NCBI RefSeq assembly: GCF_014529535.1 | Contig: NC_050738.1 | Coordinates: 434,001 to 498,000 of the forward strand | DNA: 64,000 bases | DNA from: Bradysia coprophila | Taxonomy: Eukaryota; Arthropoda; Insecta; Diptera; Sciaridae | Direction: 5' to 3' | In this document: positions 21,080 to 31,829 of the stretch, in pieces | Position numbering within the stretch: the first letter of the stretch is position 1 | Layout of the letters: each line of letters opens with the position of its first letter | Program-made: the position numbers and the translations under genes | Notes under the pieces: generated by a model | The model's input: the letters and a program-made list of their open reading frames with translations, nothing else | What the model was told of the DNA's origin: nothing | Database searches by the model: none

Positions 21080-21450
21080 CTATTCGTTCCATCTGATCTT
21101 GTACTCGTCCGATCTCCATCCATCAATGTAACACCTTGTATTAACATTGGTGAATCTCACATGGCAGCAGGACAGGTATGTGCATGAGTGACAATCTGAT
21201 GAAATTGGAAGCGATAGTTCAGTTCAGAATTTCAGGAGAATTGGAAAGACACATTTTGGGGAAGCTTTCAGAAGTCGATGCTATTTATTAAATGAAAAAT
21301 TTACTCACTGCCACAACGAACATCCTCGTGCGGAGAACCATCACCGGAGCAATATCCCAGGTCGTTACAAATGATCTCGGAGCTCGCCAAGTTTATTAAT
21401 AAAACTGCCGCCAATGCCATAAACAGTAGCCCGCAACGACAACCACTCAT
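21080..21450 (-). CDS. Secreted cysteine-rich peptide, unrecognised family
   Basis: Two exons on the minus strand: 21309-21450 (ATG at 21450, 47 codons plus one base, donor gtgagt) and 21080-21195 (acceptor atcag, ending in TAG). They join in phase to an 85-residue protein. Residues 1 to about 24 form a clear signal peptide (basic start, then GLLFMALAAVLLINLASS). The mature part of about 61 residues has eight cysteines: one near residue 28, then 34, 46, 49, 52, an adjacent pair 57-58, and 69. An aataaa follows about 75 bp past the stop. I do not recognise the family; secretion and disulfide-rich folding are inferred. It could be a defence, digestive or signalling peptide. Signal peptide, two splice sites, phase and polyadenylation signal together make a real gene likely. 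Confidence 0.7.
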
Positions 21451-22359
21451 CTAAAAAATTTTAATTTTTAATACAATTCTCTCTCCGCTTCGATCACAGC
21501 TGTTTATGTTGCCTTTCGTTTTCGGCTAGATTTTGTTCACATAAATAAGATACTTAAATTGAATAAATTCGATAAAGTCGATAAATTGAAACTGTTGAAG
21601 TGATTCCGATAGTCGATGATAATTTGTATATTGAAAATGTTTTATCACAGGTGGGGGCTCATCCGAAACAATCAACATGCGAACAGGTTAAACGACTGCT
21701 AATTGGTTTATTTTGTTAACACCTCTGATTGCCATAAGAAGACAGACAATTCTGTATAGTTATTAATGTTTTCGGTAATTACGCAAATAACACCGTAACA
21801 AATATTTACGTGTTACGACATGTTTCATTTTCATTTACATTGCCTAATCACGTAAAGCATTGTACTTCTGAGGTTCCAAGTTGTGTATTTGACAAGTGAG
21901 GAATACAGCCCTTCCCTTCGGGTCGGGCTGTAACACCCCACTTATCAAATACACAACTTGGAACCTCAGAAGTAATATACTATTAATTATGGAGATAGCT
22001 GAGAGCAATGTATGAGAAAAAGATTCTACTGAAGAAATGTTTATTTAGAATACACCGGAATATTTTACTATGACACAGATAAAAGTATGGACCTAGATCT
22101 AAAACCTTTTGGGATTTAAGATTTTTTGAAAAAATTGAAAAACACCCTCCCAAGTTTTTGATATGTTAAATGGGATGTGCTAGCCTTCATTTTAAGCCAA
22201 TAAAATGAAAAATCGGTTGGGGTACTCATTGACAAAACCATAAAATTGGACTTTGATGCCTCACCCTGACTCACAGCTACAACCTTTCGACCCGACGATA
22301 CTTTTATTAGAATCGTCTGTCAATTCTCTACAAACTACCATTAGATCGAAACCAGCCGG
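21451..22359. other. Intergenic stretch with a large hairpin
   Basis: This is the upstream side of the minus-strand peptide gene. It contains the palindrome at 21866-21974. I see no further gene. Confidence 0.35.
21866..21974. repeat. Near-perfect 109-bp palindrome
   Basis: Arms of about 47 bp, from tacttctgaggttccaag to its complement cttggaacctcagaagta, pair around a centre cccttcccttcgggtcggg. The arms have few mismatches, so the element is young or maintained. No target duplication is evident. Confidence 0.85.
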
Positions 22360-23275
22360 GTCGACCGTAAAAGGCTGTTAGCGAAGCTGCGCAAATTGGG
22401 TTGTTCACACCGAGTGGTCGATTGGTTCAGAGGATATTTAGATGGAAGAAGTCAACAGACAAAAGTGAATGGACACACATCAGACCGTATTGCGAACGAC
22501 CTTGGGGTCACACAAGGATCCGTTTTAGGCGCCATTTTGTTTGTGTTATACGTGAACGATATGCCTCGTCAGCTACACAATGCATTCATAAACCTTTTCG
22601 CCGATGACACGTTGATTTACCTACACGGAAATGAACATCGAACTCGAAAGAATTAACCAGTGGTTGAAGCAGAACAAGTTGAAGCTGAACGTTAGCAAGA
22701 CAAAAGTGATGGTGCTGGGAAACGCATTGATGAAATCTCCGTTGAACTCAATTATAATGGACGGTGAAGTGTTGGGAATTGAACGTGAATACAAGTACCT
22801 TGGAGTGATGCTGGACGAAAAATTGAGCTTTAAAGCAAACATAGACTACGTTTGCAAAAAAGTGGCGAAGAAAGTAGGAGGCCTGTCAAGATTGGCGAGA
22901 AACCTTACCTTCAGTGCAAGGATGAGCATTTATAAGTCGGTAATAGCCCCTCACTTCGACTACTGTGCATCGCTTCTTTATCTGAGTGACGCATCATCAT
23001 TCGACCGTATGCAAAAACTGCAGAACCGAGCAATGCTGGCAATACTTCGATGCAAGAGGCTGACACCCATAATGGAAATGTTAGATGCACTGGACCTGTT
23101 GAGTGTCAAACAGAGGGTGAACGAGACTACGATGAAGTTCATATACAAACTTAAGAATGGTCAACTACCGCGATACCTCAGCGATATGGTGACGTACATG
23201 TACGTATTCAGGGTAGCATGCAGGACGAGGAAAAAAACTTGGAATTCAGTGTTTCATAAGGGATTGGTGCAGTGA
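22360..23275 (+). pseudogene. Non-LTR retrotransposon RT fragment (frameshifted)
   Basis: C-terminal half of a LINE reverse transcriptase of the CR1/L2/jockey supergroup. Frame 1 (22360 to about 22630) has RLLAKLRKLG, DGRSQQTKVNG, GVTQGSVLGAILF (the QGSVLGP box) and INLFADDTLIY (catalytic FADD). Frame 2 (from about 22631) has ELERINQWLKQNKLKLN, KTKVMVLG, YKYLGVMLD and the thumb/C-terminal region to a stop at 23275. About 10 codons and the frame are lost between the two parts. The N-terminal endonuclease is missing. The copy is 5'-truncated and dead. Confidence 0.9.
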
Positions 23276-23640
23276 GAATGAGAAGAGTGAACCGACGTTT
23301 AAAAATAATTTGAGACAATTTTTGAAAGTTAATTTTTGAGTTTTGTGTACTGTCTCAATATGTGTTCTATGTAAATTTGTGATTTTAATAGCTTTTGCCA
23401 CGGCAGAGTAAAATAAACCAGGCAGGAGCGGTTCATTTTCGAAACGTCAAATAAGGGACCTAATACACTGGATGAAAATGAACTCAAATGAACACTGACA
23501 TAAATTGGAAAATTTTGTTCGCAAAAAATATAGGGCTACTAGATCAATCGGGTCCCTTGTCAAATCAGCGCTCCTGCCTGGTTAACTTTACTCTGTCGTG
23601 CTTTTGCTAAATAAATGAATAATCTAATCTAATCTGAAAA
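23276..23640 (+). repeat. LINE 3' UTR ending in (TAATC)n, split by a MITE
   Basis: The tail of the LINE continues to a short taatctaatctaatct repeat at about 23621-23636, the likely 3' end of the element. It is interrupted by the MITE at 23399-23600. Confidence 0.6.
23399..23600. mobile_element. MITE family M7, copy 1 (7-bp TSD)
   Basis: 202 bp with inverted ends, cacggcagagtaaaataaac at the left and the near-complement ending tactctgtcgtg at the right; the pairing extends about 33 bp to caggcaggagcg. It is flanked by an exact 7-bp duplication, cttttgc, at 23392-23398 and 23601-23607. It sits inside the LINE tail, so it is younger than that LINE. 7-bp duplications occur in P-like and some other superfamilies; I do not assign one. 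Confidence 0.85.
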
Positions 23641-24300
23641 AGTCATGATTTTGAAATTTTCTTAGAGTCGCCCGAGTCGGAGAGGCCGTTTAAAAAAAAC
23701 TTCTGCTACGAAATAATCACCTTGAAATTCCCTATCGACACCATAAACGTCCGGAGACAAAAATGGTGTGTCCGATTCAAAATAAATTTCACCTTTACAG
23801 AATTAATCCAATGACCTGTCGTCTATAAGACAATGGTACGTATTTTCTTTTGCAGTCACGCCATATTTATTGTTGATAAGAGTTTCCAATTTGAGATGTT
23901 GTTAGTCTCAAACATATAAACATTGCGCTGCAATTCAGCATTTTAACAACATTTAATTTGGAAATTGTTTTATTGAGCATTGTGATAGTCGTGCCTCCCG
24001 AGTGAAAATTATTCTTAAGGGGGAAACTGTGTTTTTATTTTTACAAATTAACTTCATTGGCTCCTTTCACTTACCCCCAGTAAATTGTGATATTTTTTCA
24101 CCATCAGAAACTGGAGCGCAAAGAATGAAGTTTTGAAAAAATTTAGGATGCGCACTTGTCTCAATACTCTGTCCAACAGTTCACTTAAAAGTTACCAGTT
24201 TGGAATTATTGTTCTTTTTTCACCAAATTTTAGTTCTCAGAAATTGGTACCTTTTATGTGAAACACCTTTTTTTCAAGCTGGTCTGTGAAGCGATTCATT

Positions 24301-24501
24301 CACGGCTGAGTAAAATAAACCAGGCAGGAGCGGTTCATTTTTGAAACGTCAAATAAGGGACCTAATACACAGTATGACAATGAACATTGACATAAATTGA
24401 ATTAATTTTAATCGCAAAATATAAGCCTACTAGATAATTCCGGTCCCTAGTCAAACCAAGCACTACTGCCTCGACTGCCTGCTTTATTTTACTCTGTCGT
24501 G
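24301..24501. mobile_element. MITE family M7, copy 2
   Basis: Full-length relative of the element at 23399-23600, with the same cacggc(t/a)gagtaaaataaa start and tactctgtcgtg end and similar interior (gaaacgtcaaataagggacc). Flanks read gattcat(t) and gattcag, compatible with a diverged 7-bp duplication. It lies about 200 bp upstream of the protease TATA box. Confidence 0.85.
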
Positions 24502-24698
24502 GATTCAGTACAATCATTTTCTTTCTCACGGGATGGATCGTAGAAGATAAAATTTTTTGGCAAAATATTGCGTAATATCTTCTAAATTTGTGCATTCTCC
24601 TACGAGAACCACTTAATCCTTTAATTTACGCTCGTCAAAAATGTTTATGATTGTGTACGAAAGATGTTCACACCAAGATAAGAACCTTTTCGAGTATC

Positions 24699-24708
24699 AT
24701 ATAAAAAG
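24699..24708 (+). promoter_or_regulatory. TATA box of the serine protease gene
   Basis: atataaaaag lies 54 bp upstream of the protease ATG. That places a start site near 24730 and a short 5' UTR, as usual for highly expressed secreted proteases. Confidence 0.6.
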
Positions 24709-24761
24709 CCGTGCGTTACGGAAGATGTCATCACTGTGACGTTTATTTTCTACGTACAAAC

Positions 24762-25864
24762 ATGTCGATAGTATTGAGAAGCTTGTGTATCGTTGCCTGT
24801 GCTCTTGCAGTTTGCGCAAATCCGCAGAAAAACGTTAACATCCAATCACGAATCGCTGGTCCTCACACCGCTGCTACTGCAGGTCAATTTTCGTATATGG
24901 CGTCAATTAGATCCACATCACTGACATCATTAACCAGGTCACATATATGTGGTGGATCCGTCATTGCTGCTAAGTGGATTTTAACCGCAGCACATTGTCT
25001 TTGTAATGAGTACATAAATCAAATACTAGACTTAGTGGCTTCTTTATTACCACCTGCATTGCCTGTAGTCAAAATACTGAACAAGATGGTGTAAGTTCTG
25101 TTTGATTGCATTTGATATTTGCTCCACTATTTGCAACAACAATTCGCTTTTTTATAGGTGCCATGCAGTTGATCCACGTAAACTTACGGTTGTTACAGGC
25201 TCAAATTACCTGAACGCAGGAGGAACTGAAATTTCAGTGCAGAGTGTTGCGCAGCATCCAGATTACGATTCTCAGTTGATCATAAACGACATCGCCGTGA
25301 TAGAATTGAAATCAGAAACAACAGCTACTCGGATACTATTGTCAGGAGTCGTACCGATCAATACGATATTTTTACTCAGTGGCTGGGGACTCGAGAGTGT
25401 ATGAATGGCTTTTTGAAATGTTTGTTGAATGACTTTAGCAAAGAAAAACAAATTTCAGGGAACTGCTACCATCCTTCCAAATGAACTACAAACAGCAGAA
25501 CTCGATCAAATGGACACACTTATTTGCGAAGCAGTAATAACTGCTGCCGTTCCTAGTGCTGTTGTGAATGACAATAATCTTTGTTCATACGATGAATCGT
25601 CCCCTTGTCCTGGTGATTCAGGTAGCCCGTCATGTAATAATTTACTATGACAGCAGTAAAAATTCGTAATAATTAATAGGTAGCCCATTAACGGCCGTCC
25701 TTTCTCTATCTGCTGGTGCAGCTAGAGTTCAGGTTGGCATTGTTTCTTATGGCATTTCGACTGAAACTTCGGTATGTGACAATGACTATCCTTCTATATA
25801 CACGAACGTGCCAAGATTCTGCAGTTTTGTCTATAATGCAACTGGAGTGAACTGCGTGGTGTAG
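24762..25864 (+). CDS. Secreted trypsin-fold serine protease (S1A)
   Basis: Four exons (24762-25090, 25158-25398, 25459-25621, 25680-25864) join in phase to 305 residues. A signal peptide covers residues 1-19, then a short propeptide with activation at R30|IAG. The catalytic triad is present: His78 in LTAAHC, Asp in NDIAVIELKS, Ser in GDSGSP (usual GDSGGP). The residue six before the active Ser is Ser, not Asp, which suggests chymotrypsin-like rather than trypsin-like preference. The C-terminus has VGIVSYG and SIYTNVPRF. The last intron is ambiguous: both borders carry ggtagccc, and a donor at gtaata 13 bp on would add three residues. I chose the version giving GDSGSPL. A digestive or immune protease is likely; the sequence does not decide which. 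Confidence 0.9.
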
Positions 25865-26715
25865 TTGGTAAAAAAAGGTTACATTTGGAACATCGCGTTT
25901 ACATTCTCGATTAAATTTTAATTTGAAGCCCATGTTTGGTAAGACCGGGAAACTAGCAAGCAATTTCGGATAGCAACATACCGTCAAAACAGCGCAAATT
26001 CTTTTTTTTCACCGCATTTAATCGTAGATTATGGGGCCGGCCGGTGTAATATGAACAATTACCAGACCACCCGTCCATGGTTCTTTCGGTACTAATTGTA
26101 ATTGACGGTATGTGCTATTAGAATTGCTCGTTTGTTCTCAGTAGTTTAACACGTCACAATTACATTGTTCATTGCAATATCTTAATTCGTTTGCGTTTTC
26201 TTCTTCTACTAACCAATAACGGAGCACAGGAAAGTGTAACTTGTTGGCAATAGACATGAGATATTCTAGTCTGCCCTACCCAGTTCAGGATTGCGTTCAC
26301 TATGAGAAGGAGCGAAGGACCTCCTCGTTCTTCTTCTTGTCGCATGAACACAGTTTGTAAATTGGAATGTATTGGAATCTCGAGAAAAAGCGTAGGCACT
26401 AAGTGATTTCTCATTCCTATTTTATTGGTAGCAATCTTTCATTTTGCAGTTTCACATTGCAATGACATCGCCGCTAGTGTGTCAAATTATGAAAAATATT
26501 TTCTGAGGCTTCTGAGAATTTTTTCTATTGTAGAAAGGAATAGCAATTTGCGTGTCTCTTTTGGCCAGCGGGTTTTAGGCTTTTAGCCTGAACGAAGTGA
26601 TTAAATTCCCATTTTTTGCATTTTATTCGTTTTTTTCTATCTTTCTATTATTATTGACTTAGAGTGGATAAGCCCTAACGTGCTGGAGTGAGCTTAAAAC
26701 GAATGTAAAAAAACG

Positions 26716-26868
26716 CAACAAATTGTCATAATTGACATCTTGAGGGGTCAGTTCCTCCACTGACATTGACAACGTAGAATCTACAGGTTCTAGATCTGAG
26801 AAGATGAAGTATCAATTTATGCTCAAAACATAGGATCTGACCCCCCACGATGTCAATTATGACAATTT
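26716..26868. mobile_element. MITE-like inverted repeat
   Basis: The left end, aattgtcataattgacatc followed by gaggggtcag, pairs with the right end, ctgaccccccacg followed by gatgtcaattatgacaatt. Arms are about 33 bp and the total about 153 bp. No clear target duplication. Confidence 0.65.
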
Positions 26869-27743
26869 TGCATGAAATAGAGCAAAAAGTCGGATATAAG
26901 TTCGTTTAATTCCTAGGTTCTAGAACTTGGAAGATGAACCTTTGACGATGATCTCAATAATTGCATTTCATGAGAAGAAAACAAAAAAAGTCTAGTGAAA
27001 CTCGTTAAATCTCTAAGTTCTAGAACGAGGATGAGATACTTGTCAGTTTCCTGTATGAGAAATGATGCCTACGTAAATGCTCTTTAAAAATTTCGAGTTT
27101 TCATTTTTAAATTGTCACAATAATATCAAGGAAAAGTGTTACTTTAACGAACACAAATATTTGGAGATAGGTGGGAATCCTGGCTCATATCTTGAAAGCC
27201 ACAAATCGGTTCAAGCTCCGCCGGGCAGATTTCGAAAGAGTTTACTTATGCCTTAACAAATCAATTACTAAGTGGACTAATGGGCCAAGTTATCAGTCCA
27301 CAAAGTTGAGGAATTTTCCGGTACATTTTTTCTTGTGATATGAATACCGCCGCCATTTCGTTTTTACAAGAAAAAAGTGCTTCAATAATATTTCAGCATT
27401 GAATCACTCTCACTAACGCAAAAATTAAATCTCAAAGAAGTCATCTGGATCGCGAGATATTCCAATTTTGAGTTTTTCATACAAATGGCTTTTCCAGTCA
27501 GAAAATCGATTTTCCATTTTCTGGAAAAAAATTTAGTTCTATACTTTTTCACCACAAACAACATGCGATATCAAAAAAAATCGAAAAACGAAACGCAAGC
27601 GGCATTACACAAGCACCCGGACTAAACGCGCTGCACTGAGTTAAAAACACGTGTAAATCAAAACAGTGCAATCGAAGGCAAGACCAAGAAAAATAAGCGG
27701 CATTTTTACCACTCTGTGAAACGGAAAATTATGTTGTTCCCAC

Positions 27744-27777
27744 CAATGACATAATAGTGCGAACTATTATGTCATTG
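27744..27777. mobile_element. 34-bp hairpin insertion with 8-bp TSD
   Basis: The arms caatgacataatagt and actattatgtcattg pair perfectly around gcga. The flanks are an exact direct repeat, gttcccac, at 27736-27743 and 27778-27785. It looks like a transposon reduced to its two inverted ends. Confidence 0.75.
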
Positions 27778-28365
27778 GTTCCCACCCTACCTTAAAATAT
27801 TTTCTCTGCTAATGCTAGGAGCAGTTTCATGGAACATATGGAGCATTCAAGATATCCACATTAAATGTAAATTGAACAATGTGACTGGTCTACTTGGTGC
27901 TAGAGGAACAATTCCGAATCGTTCTCTGAATTCTGCAAATAATTCAAAATTAACAATTCAGTGATGGAAGAGATTTATTGAAGGTAGTTGTGGTATGTTA
28001 CATAATCATATCTGGAATCCGGATGAGGCACGCTCCTAACACTCAATTTAATTTTAAAATTTTACAGACATTTCGAAGAGTATACTTTTGACACAGACAA
28101 TCATTATTGAAATGACAGTGTTTCATGAATAAATACAAGAATAATAGTTAAAGACACGCCAGTTATTGTAATCAGGCCAATCTGGAACATGGAAACAGTG
28201 TATGATAATCAGAGTAATTTTATAAAAGAACTGATCTCGTAACAATAAAATACCACATGCAATGGTTGCAAAGGAAATTATTCTTCCCGATGTATTAACA
28301 TCTCATGTAAATTAGTCGCAGACGATTACTGACCACCAACGAATCACATTTCTTGCTTTGTTTCA

Positions 28366-29444
28366 ATGAAAACGTTTGTAACATTTGCTCTCTGTACACT
28401 TGGTGTACAGGTAAAAATGTTTTTGAAAGAAATTGATTGCACAAATTGAAAAGAAAAATACATTTTAAGGCGTAGTGGACGGAATTCGAGCTAACGGGCG
28501 TAGAAAATTCAATTGAAGGAATATTTAAATCTGACCTAAAGGTTACCCGATTCAATAAAACGATATACACAATACATGGCGACATCGAGTTCACAGAAAC
28601 TATGGGCCAGAATTATGATGTAAGTTTTGATTCAGAATCTTAAGATGGTCGAGATCTTCAGTTTTTTTTTCTCCAGAAGTTAAGTGCTCAGCCAAAACAA
28701 CTTGTTAGGACTTTTGGCCTCTTATCTGATGGCCTCTGTTTTCCCATTTCTTTATTGGCTCTACTATACCGTCGCGATGGTCTGTGTGTGTACAATATGA
28801 TATATCAGTTCCTCATATGACCCCAGTTTAAAACCTTTATCTTGCATTACAATATGAGTTAAGAAATACTTACTTATATATCACCGACTGATAAAAAGCT
28901 ATCTTAGGCAATAGGCCGTAGGCTGAGTGCTAAAAAATGCATCGTGTGCCTAAATTAGTATTTATCAGCGAGTTGTACACAACGTTTTTCTCAAAAAGCC
29001 GACAAAGTTCTGCGATCTCTGCCTAATTTCAAATTTTCTTCACAGTGCGAGGCTAAAAGTTACTAAAGTTACATGGCAATAATCAGTACACTCTTCTGCC
29101 GTACAAAATTAAACGAGATAATTGTTGCACATTCTTTGATTCATTCTATTTTCGATTATCTTTTGAGAAGGAGCTGGCGCTATATTCTAATCTGCCGAAA
29201 CGAGAGAACGGTGTTCCTCTTTGTAAAACATAAGTGAAGGTAATTGATCAGAACAATAGACACGAAGCTGTGAAGAAGTCATGCCAATTTTTATTGTAAT
29301 TATACAGTCAAACCTGATCCGGTCGACAAAAATATCATCGTTAAATACGTTGATCCTGGCACGTACAAAGCGGAAGTATTTCTTTACAATAGATCAACCG
29401 GTAAAATTTCGTCTACACTTGGGATCCTTTTGAAATTGTACTGA
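28366..29444 (+). CDS. DUF1091-like (DM8) secreted protein
   Basis: Four exons (28366-28410, 28476-28619, 29060-29222, 29308-29444) join in phase to 162 residues, the usual size of this insect family. Exon 1 encodes a signal peptide (MKTFVTFALCTLGVQ). Exon 2 has VTRFNKTIYTIHGDIEFTE, matching the family's 'FNRTxYxLNGD' region. Exon 3 has NNQYTLLPYKIKRDNCCTFF and YSNLPKRENGVPL, matching the 'NNQ..P..IPR..C' and 'SNLP' motifs. Exon 4 ends with YKAEVFLYN and LLKLY. Members are secreted, possibly lipid-binding, and include chemosensory CheB proteins of Drosophila. The acceptor of exon 3 is less certain: the obvious cag at 29045 leads to an early stop, and I use aaaag at 29059. If that is not used, the gene may be broken. 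Confidence 0.65.
28888..28972. repeat. Foldback in intron 2 of the DUF1091-like gene
   Basis: The arms ctgataaa..cttaggca and tgcctaaa..tatttatcag enclose a centre with aggccgtaggctgagtgc, resembling the shared core of other foldbacks. It lies in the 440-bp second intron, which is long for this gene and probably expanded by the insertion. Confidence 0.55.
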
Positions 29445-30202
29445 GCGGTGTTGAAGTTGAAACTGAACGCAAAATCCACAGAATAGGTATATCTAATAAT
29501 ATTGGAATAAAGTTTGCTTTTTGATCCTAAAAAGAATGAACCATGGGTGGTAGGACAACAACTAAAAGCCTATCTCTCGTAAACTATTTCCGTTCGAAAA
29601 CTTTTTCTGTTCGAAAACTGTGAATCTGTAAAATATCGGAGGGTTCCTGAGAGTCGCTACATAAGGAAAACACACTTTGGCATACCTCGTAAGTAAACGT
29701 AGATTTTAATCCATTCAAAGGTGAAACGAAATCATAAATTAAATGCATTGAAAATCAAATGGTAAAATTTCCCTTGTTTGGTGCACCATAATTCATTCAT
29801 TTTGATTCATTTGAACGCCTCGTCCATTCCGTTTTGCCAAAAGCTTCTAGTTTCGTATATTTTTCGTCGAATCCTTTGTATTGACTGCAATGTTTCATCC
29901 GGCTGATTTTAACCAAAGAAAAGACAGAAGAAAAATTAGAGGTTGACTGATGCCTTGAGAGTAAAATTTCAAGCGATTTTACCGTGTTTAAAGACGGGAC
30001 ACTTCGGTATTTTATCAGTTTAGTTTTTCTCGTAACCGTTTCGGATGATGGGCTGTAAAAGTTTTTGGAGAATTTAAAAGAGTTAAAAGGAAATTCTGAT
30101 CTCCGTACGATTATCTTTTACATTGCTCTAACCTTAGACAAATTATACTTAGACTGGTGAGGTATAATTACTCTTAGGCTGTAACTGTGTCTGATGATAA
30201 TA
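29445..30202. other. Non-coding stretch
   Basis: No gene recognised between the DUF1091-like gene and the long inverted repeat. An aataaa at about 29505 could be its polyadenylation signal. Confidence 0.3.
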
Positions 30203-31156
30203 AGAGGGATTTTTTGAAAGTGGACCAGCCTCTGTCGGAGCTATTTTTCGCGGCGGTTTGTTCATATGCCCAGATAGCCCTTGGCCCCAATAGTCCAAAA
30301 CCGCTGTCGTTTAATTTTCATATTTGCGTCTTGGCTGGTGGTGAAGGTGCAAAAGTCGAAAAAAGTGTGTTTTTATACGTGATTTACTGCCGCTACAGAC
30401 AATGGACACACATGTGTGGCGGCTCGTTGGATAGGTACTGTCCAGAAGAACCGGGGCAAGCATAGATATCTTACATGTTCTGTGCCATTGTTCGAAAATA
30501 ACAAAAATATTGTGTCAGTCAAAGGCCGTAAATTTTGATGAACTTCAAAAGGTGATATATCGCACATGGAGAATGTTTATGGTTAGATCATTGGATGCAG
30601 ACATCAAAAACAGCATAATTCGTGTATTTTTCTAAAATGAATATTTTGCTTTCGAGTGAAGGAATACATTTGCTTTATACCCAAAAAAATATCCTGAAAC
30701 CTTTCACTTCTATGGCAATTGAGGTATAATTGTAGAGCTGGGTTAAGCCTCTATCAGGGCAACCACTGATCTGTACAACAACAGTCACCAGGTACAAAAT
30801 ATCACCTAATAAAGCTCATCAAAATTTCCGGCCTTTGACTGATACATACTTTTTGTTATTTTTGAATAGTGCTTGAGTACACATTTGATATCTGTCTTTG
30901 CCCCGGGTCTCCTGGACATTACCTATCCAACGAGCCGCCACACATGTGTGTCCATCGTCTGCAGCGGCAGTAAATCACGTATAAAAAACACCCTTTTTCG
31001 ACTTTTGCACCTTCACCACCAGCCAAGACGCAAATATGAAAATTAAACGACTGCGGTTTTGGAGTATTGGGATCAAGGGCTATCTGGGCATATGAACAAA
31101 CCGCCTCAAAAAAATAGCTCCGACGGAGCCTGGTCCACTTTCAAAAAAATCCCTCT
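30203..31156. mobile_element. Long-armed inverted repeat element
   Basis: Arms of about 360 bp (30203-30570 and 30790-31156) pair end to end. The left begins agagggattttttgaaagtg and the right ends with its complement. Similarity is high but with substitutions and small indels. A spacer of about 220 bp separates the arms. No transposase and no clear target duplication. The open frames inside (30187-30465, 31059-31244) are mirror parts of the arms, not genes. Confidence 0.85.
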
Positions 31157-31829
31157 AAACAAATGCGCAATCGTTATTTACGTAATTTACATAACAAGGG
31201 GAAAGTGCAACACGCATACTCGTCAAAAAATAGTTATTCGTTAACCAAGGGGAGAAGATAGGAAATTTCACCAATAGCGAAAGCTTGCGACCAAAGCGAA
31301 GCGAGGGCCGCAATTCGCTCAAGGTGGAATTTCCTATTTCTTCACGAGGTAACACAACGTTTTTAATGCTTGCGAACAGCAAATAAATAGCGTGTTTTGG
31401 TATTCAGCCATTTCAGGTGAGAAAACTTCTCAGAATAACAAAAGCGCCATTTTTACAACCCTTGATTGTGGACAAAATAAGGACTTCCGCATCGATAGCA
31501 TGAAAAAGATTTTTTAAAGACACTTACAGGTTAATTCAAAAATGGACAAAGAATTACAATCTGTGCTTCTGTGCTTAGAAAAAGATTTGCCTTGAAGTTT
31601 AAAAAAACACTAAAATTCAGAAACGGCTAATCATCTGTTAACGACAATAATGACGAAAATGAATGATGAGCACTGGCTGTTCTCTTAATATTGTAAAATG
31701 TATGTTGTAACAAATGAAGTAAAAGATTTTGTATCAAAGATCAGATTATTTAATAACAGATTTCACGAGCAGAATCTCGGAAATAATTCAATCGAAAACA
31801 CGGACCACTTCTTCCGCCTAAATTTATAC
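31157..31829. other. Intergenic stretch with foldback and repeat fragment
   Basis: A foldback at about 31255-31335 pairs aggaaatttcacc with ggtggaatttcct around accaaagcgaagcgagggcc. A reverse copy of the dispersed 'acttcatt' repeat occupies about 31620-31745. No exon of the coiled-coil gene was recognised beyond 31830. Confidence 0.5.

Larger units (their letters stand above)
25865..28365. other. 2.5-kb intergenic stretch with small elements
   Basis: No supported gene. It holds a MITE-like inverted repeat at 26716-26868 and a 34-bp hairpin with target duplication at 27744-27777. Fragments resembling the shared hairpin core (cctgaacgaagtgat, near 26587) and several ttctagaa palindromes (26790-27025) are also present. 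Confidence 0.4.

Noticed and set aside
30187..31244. Open frames in the long inverted repeat as genes
   Set aside because: They are mirror-image parts of the two arms and match no family I know.
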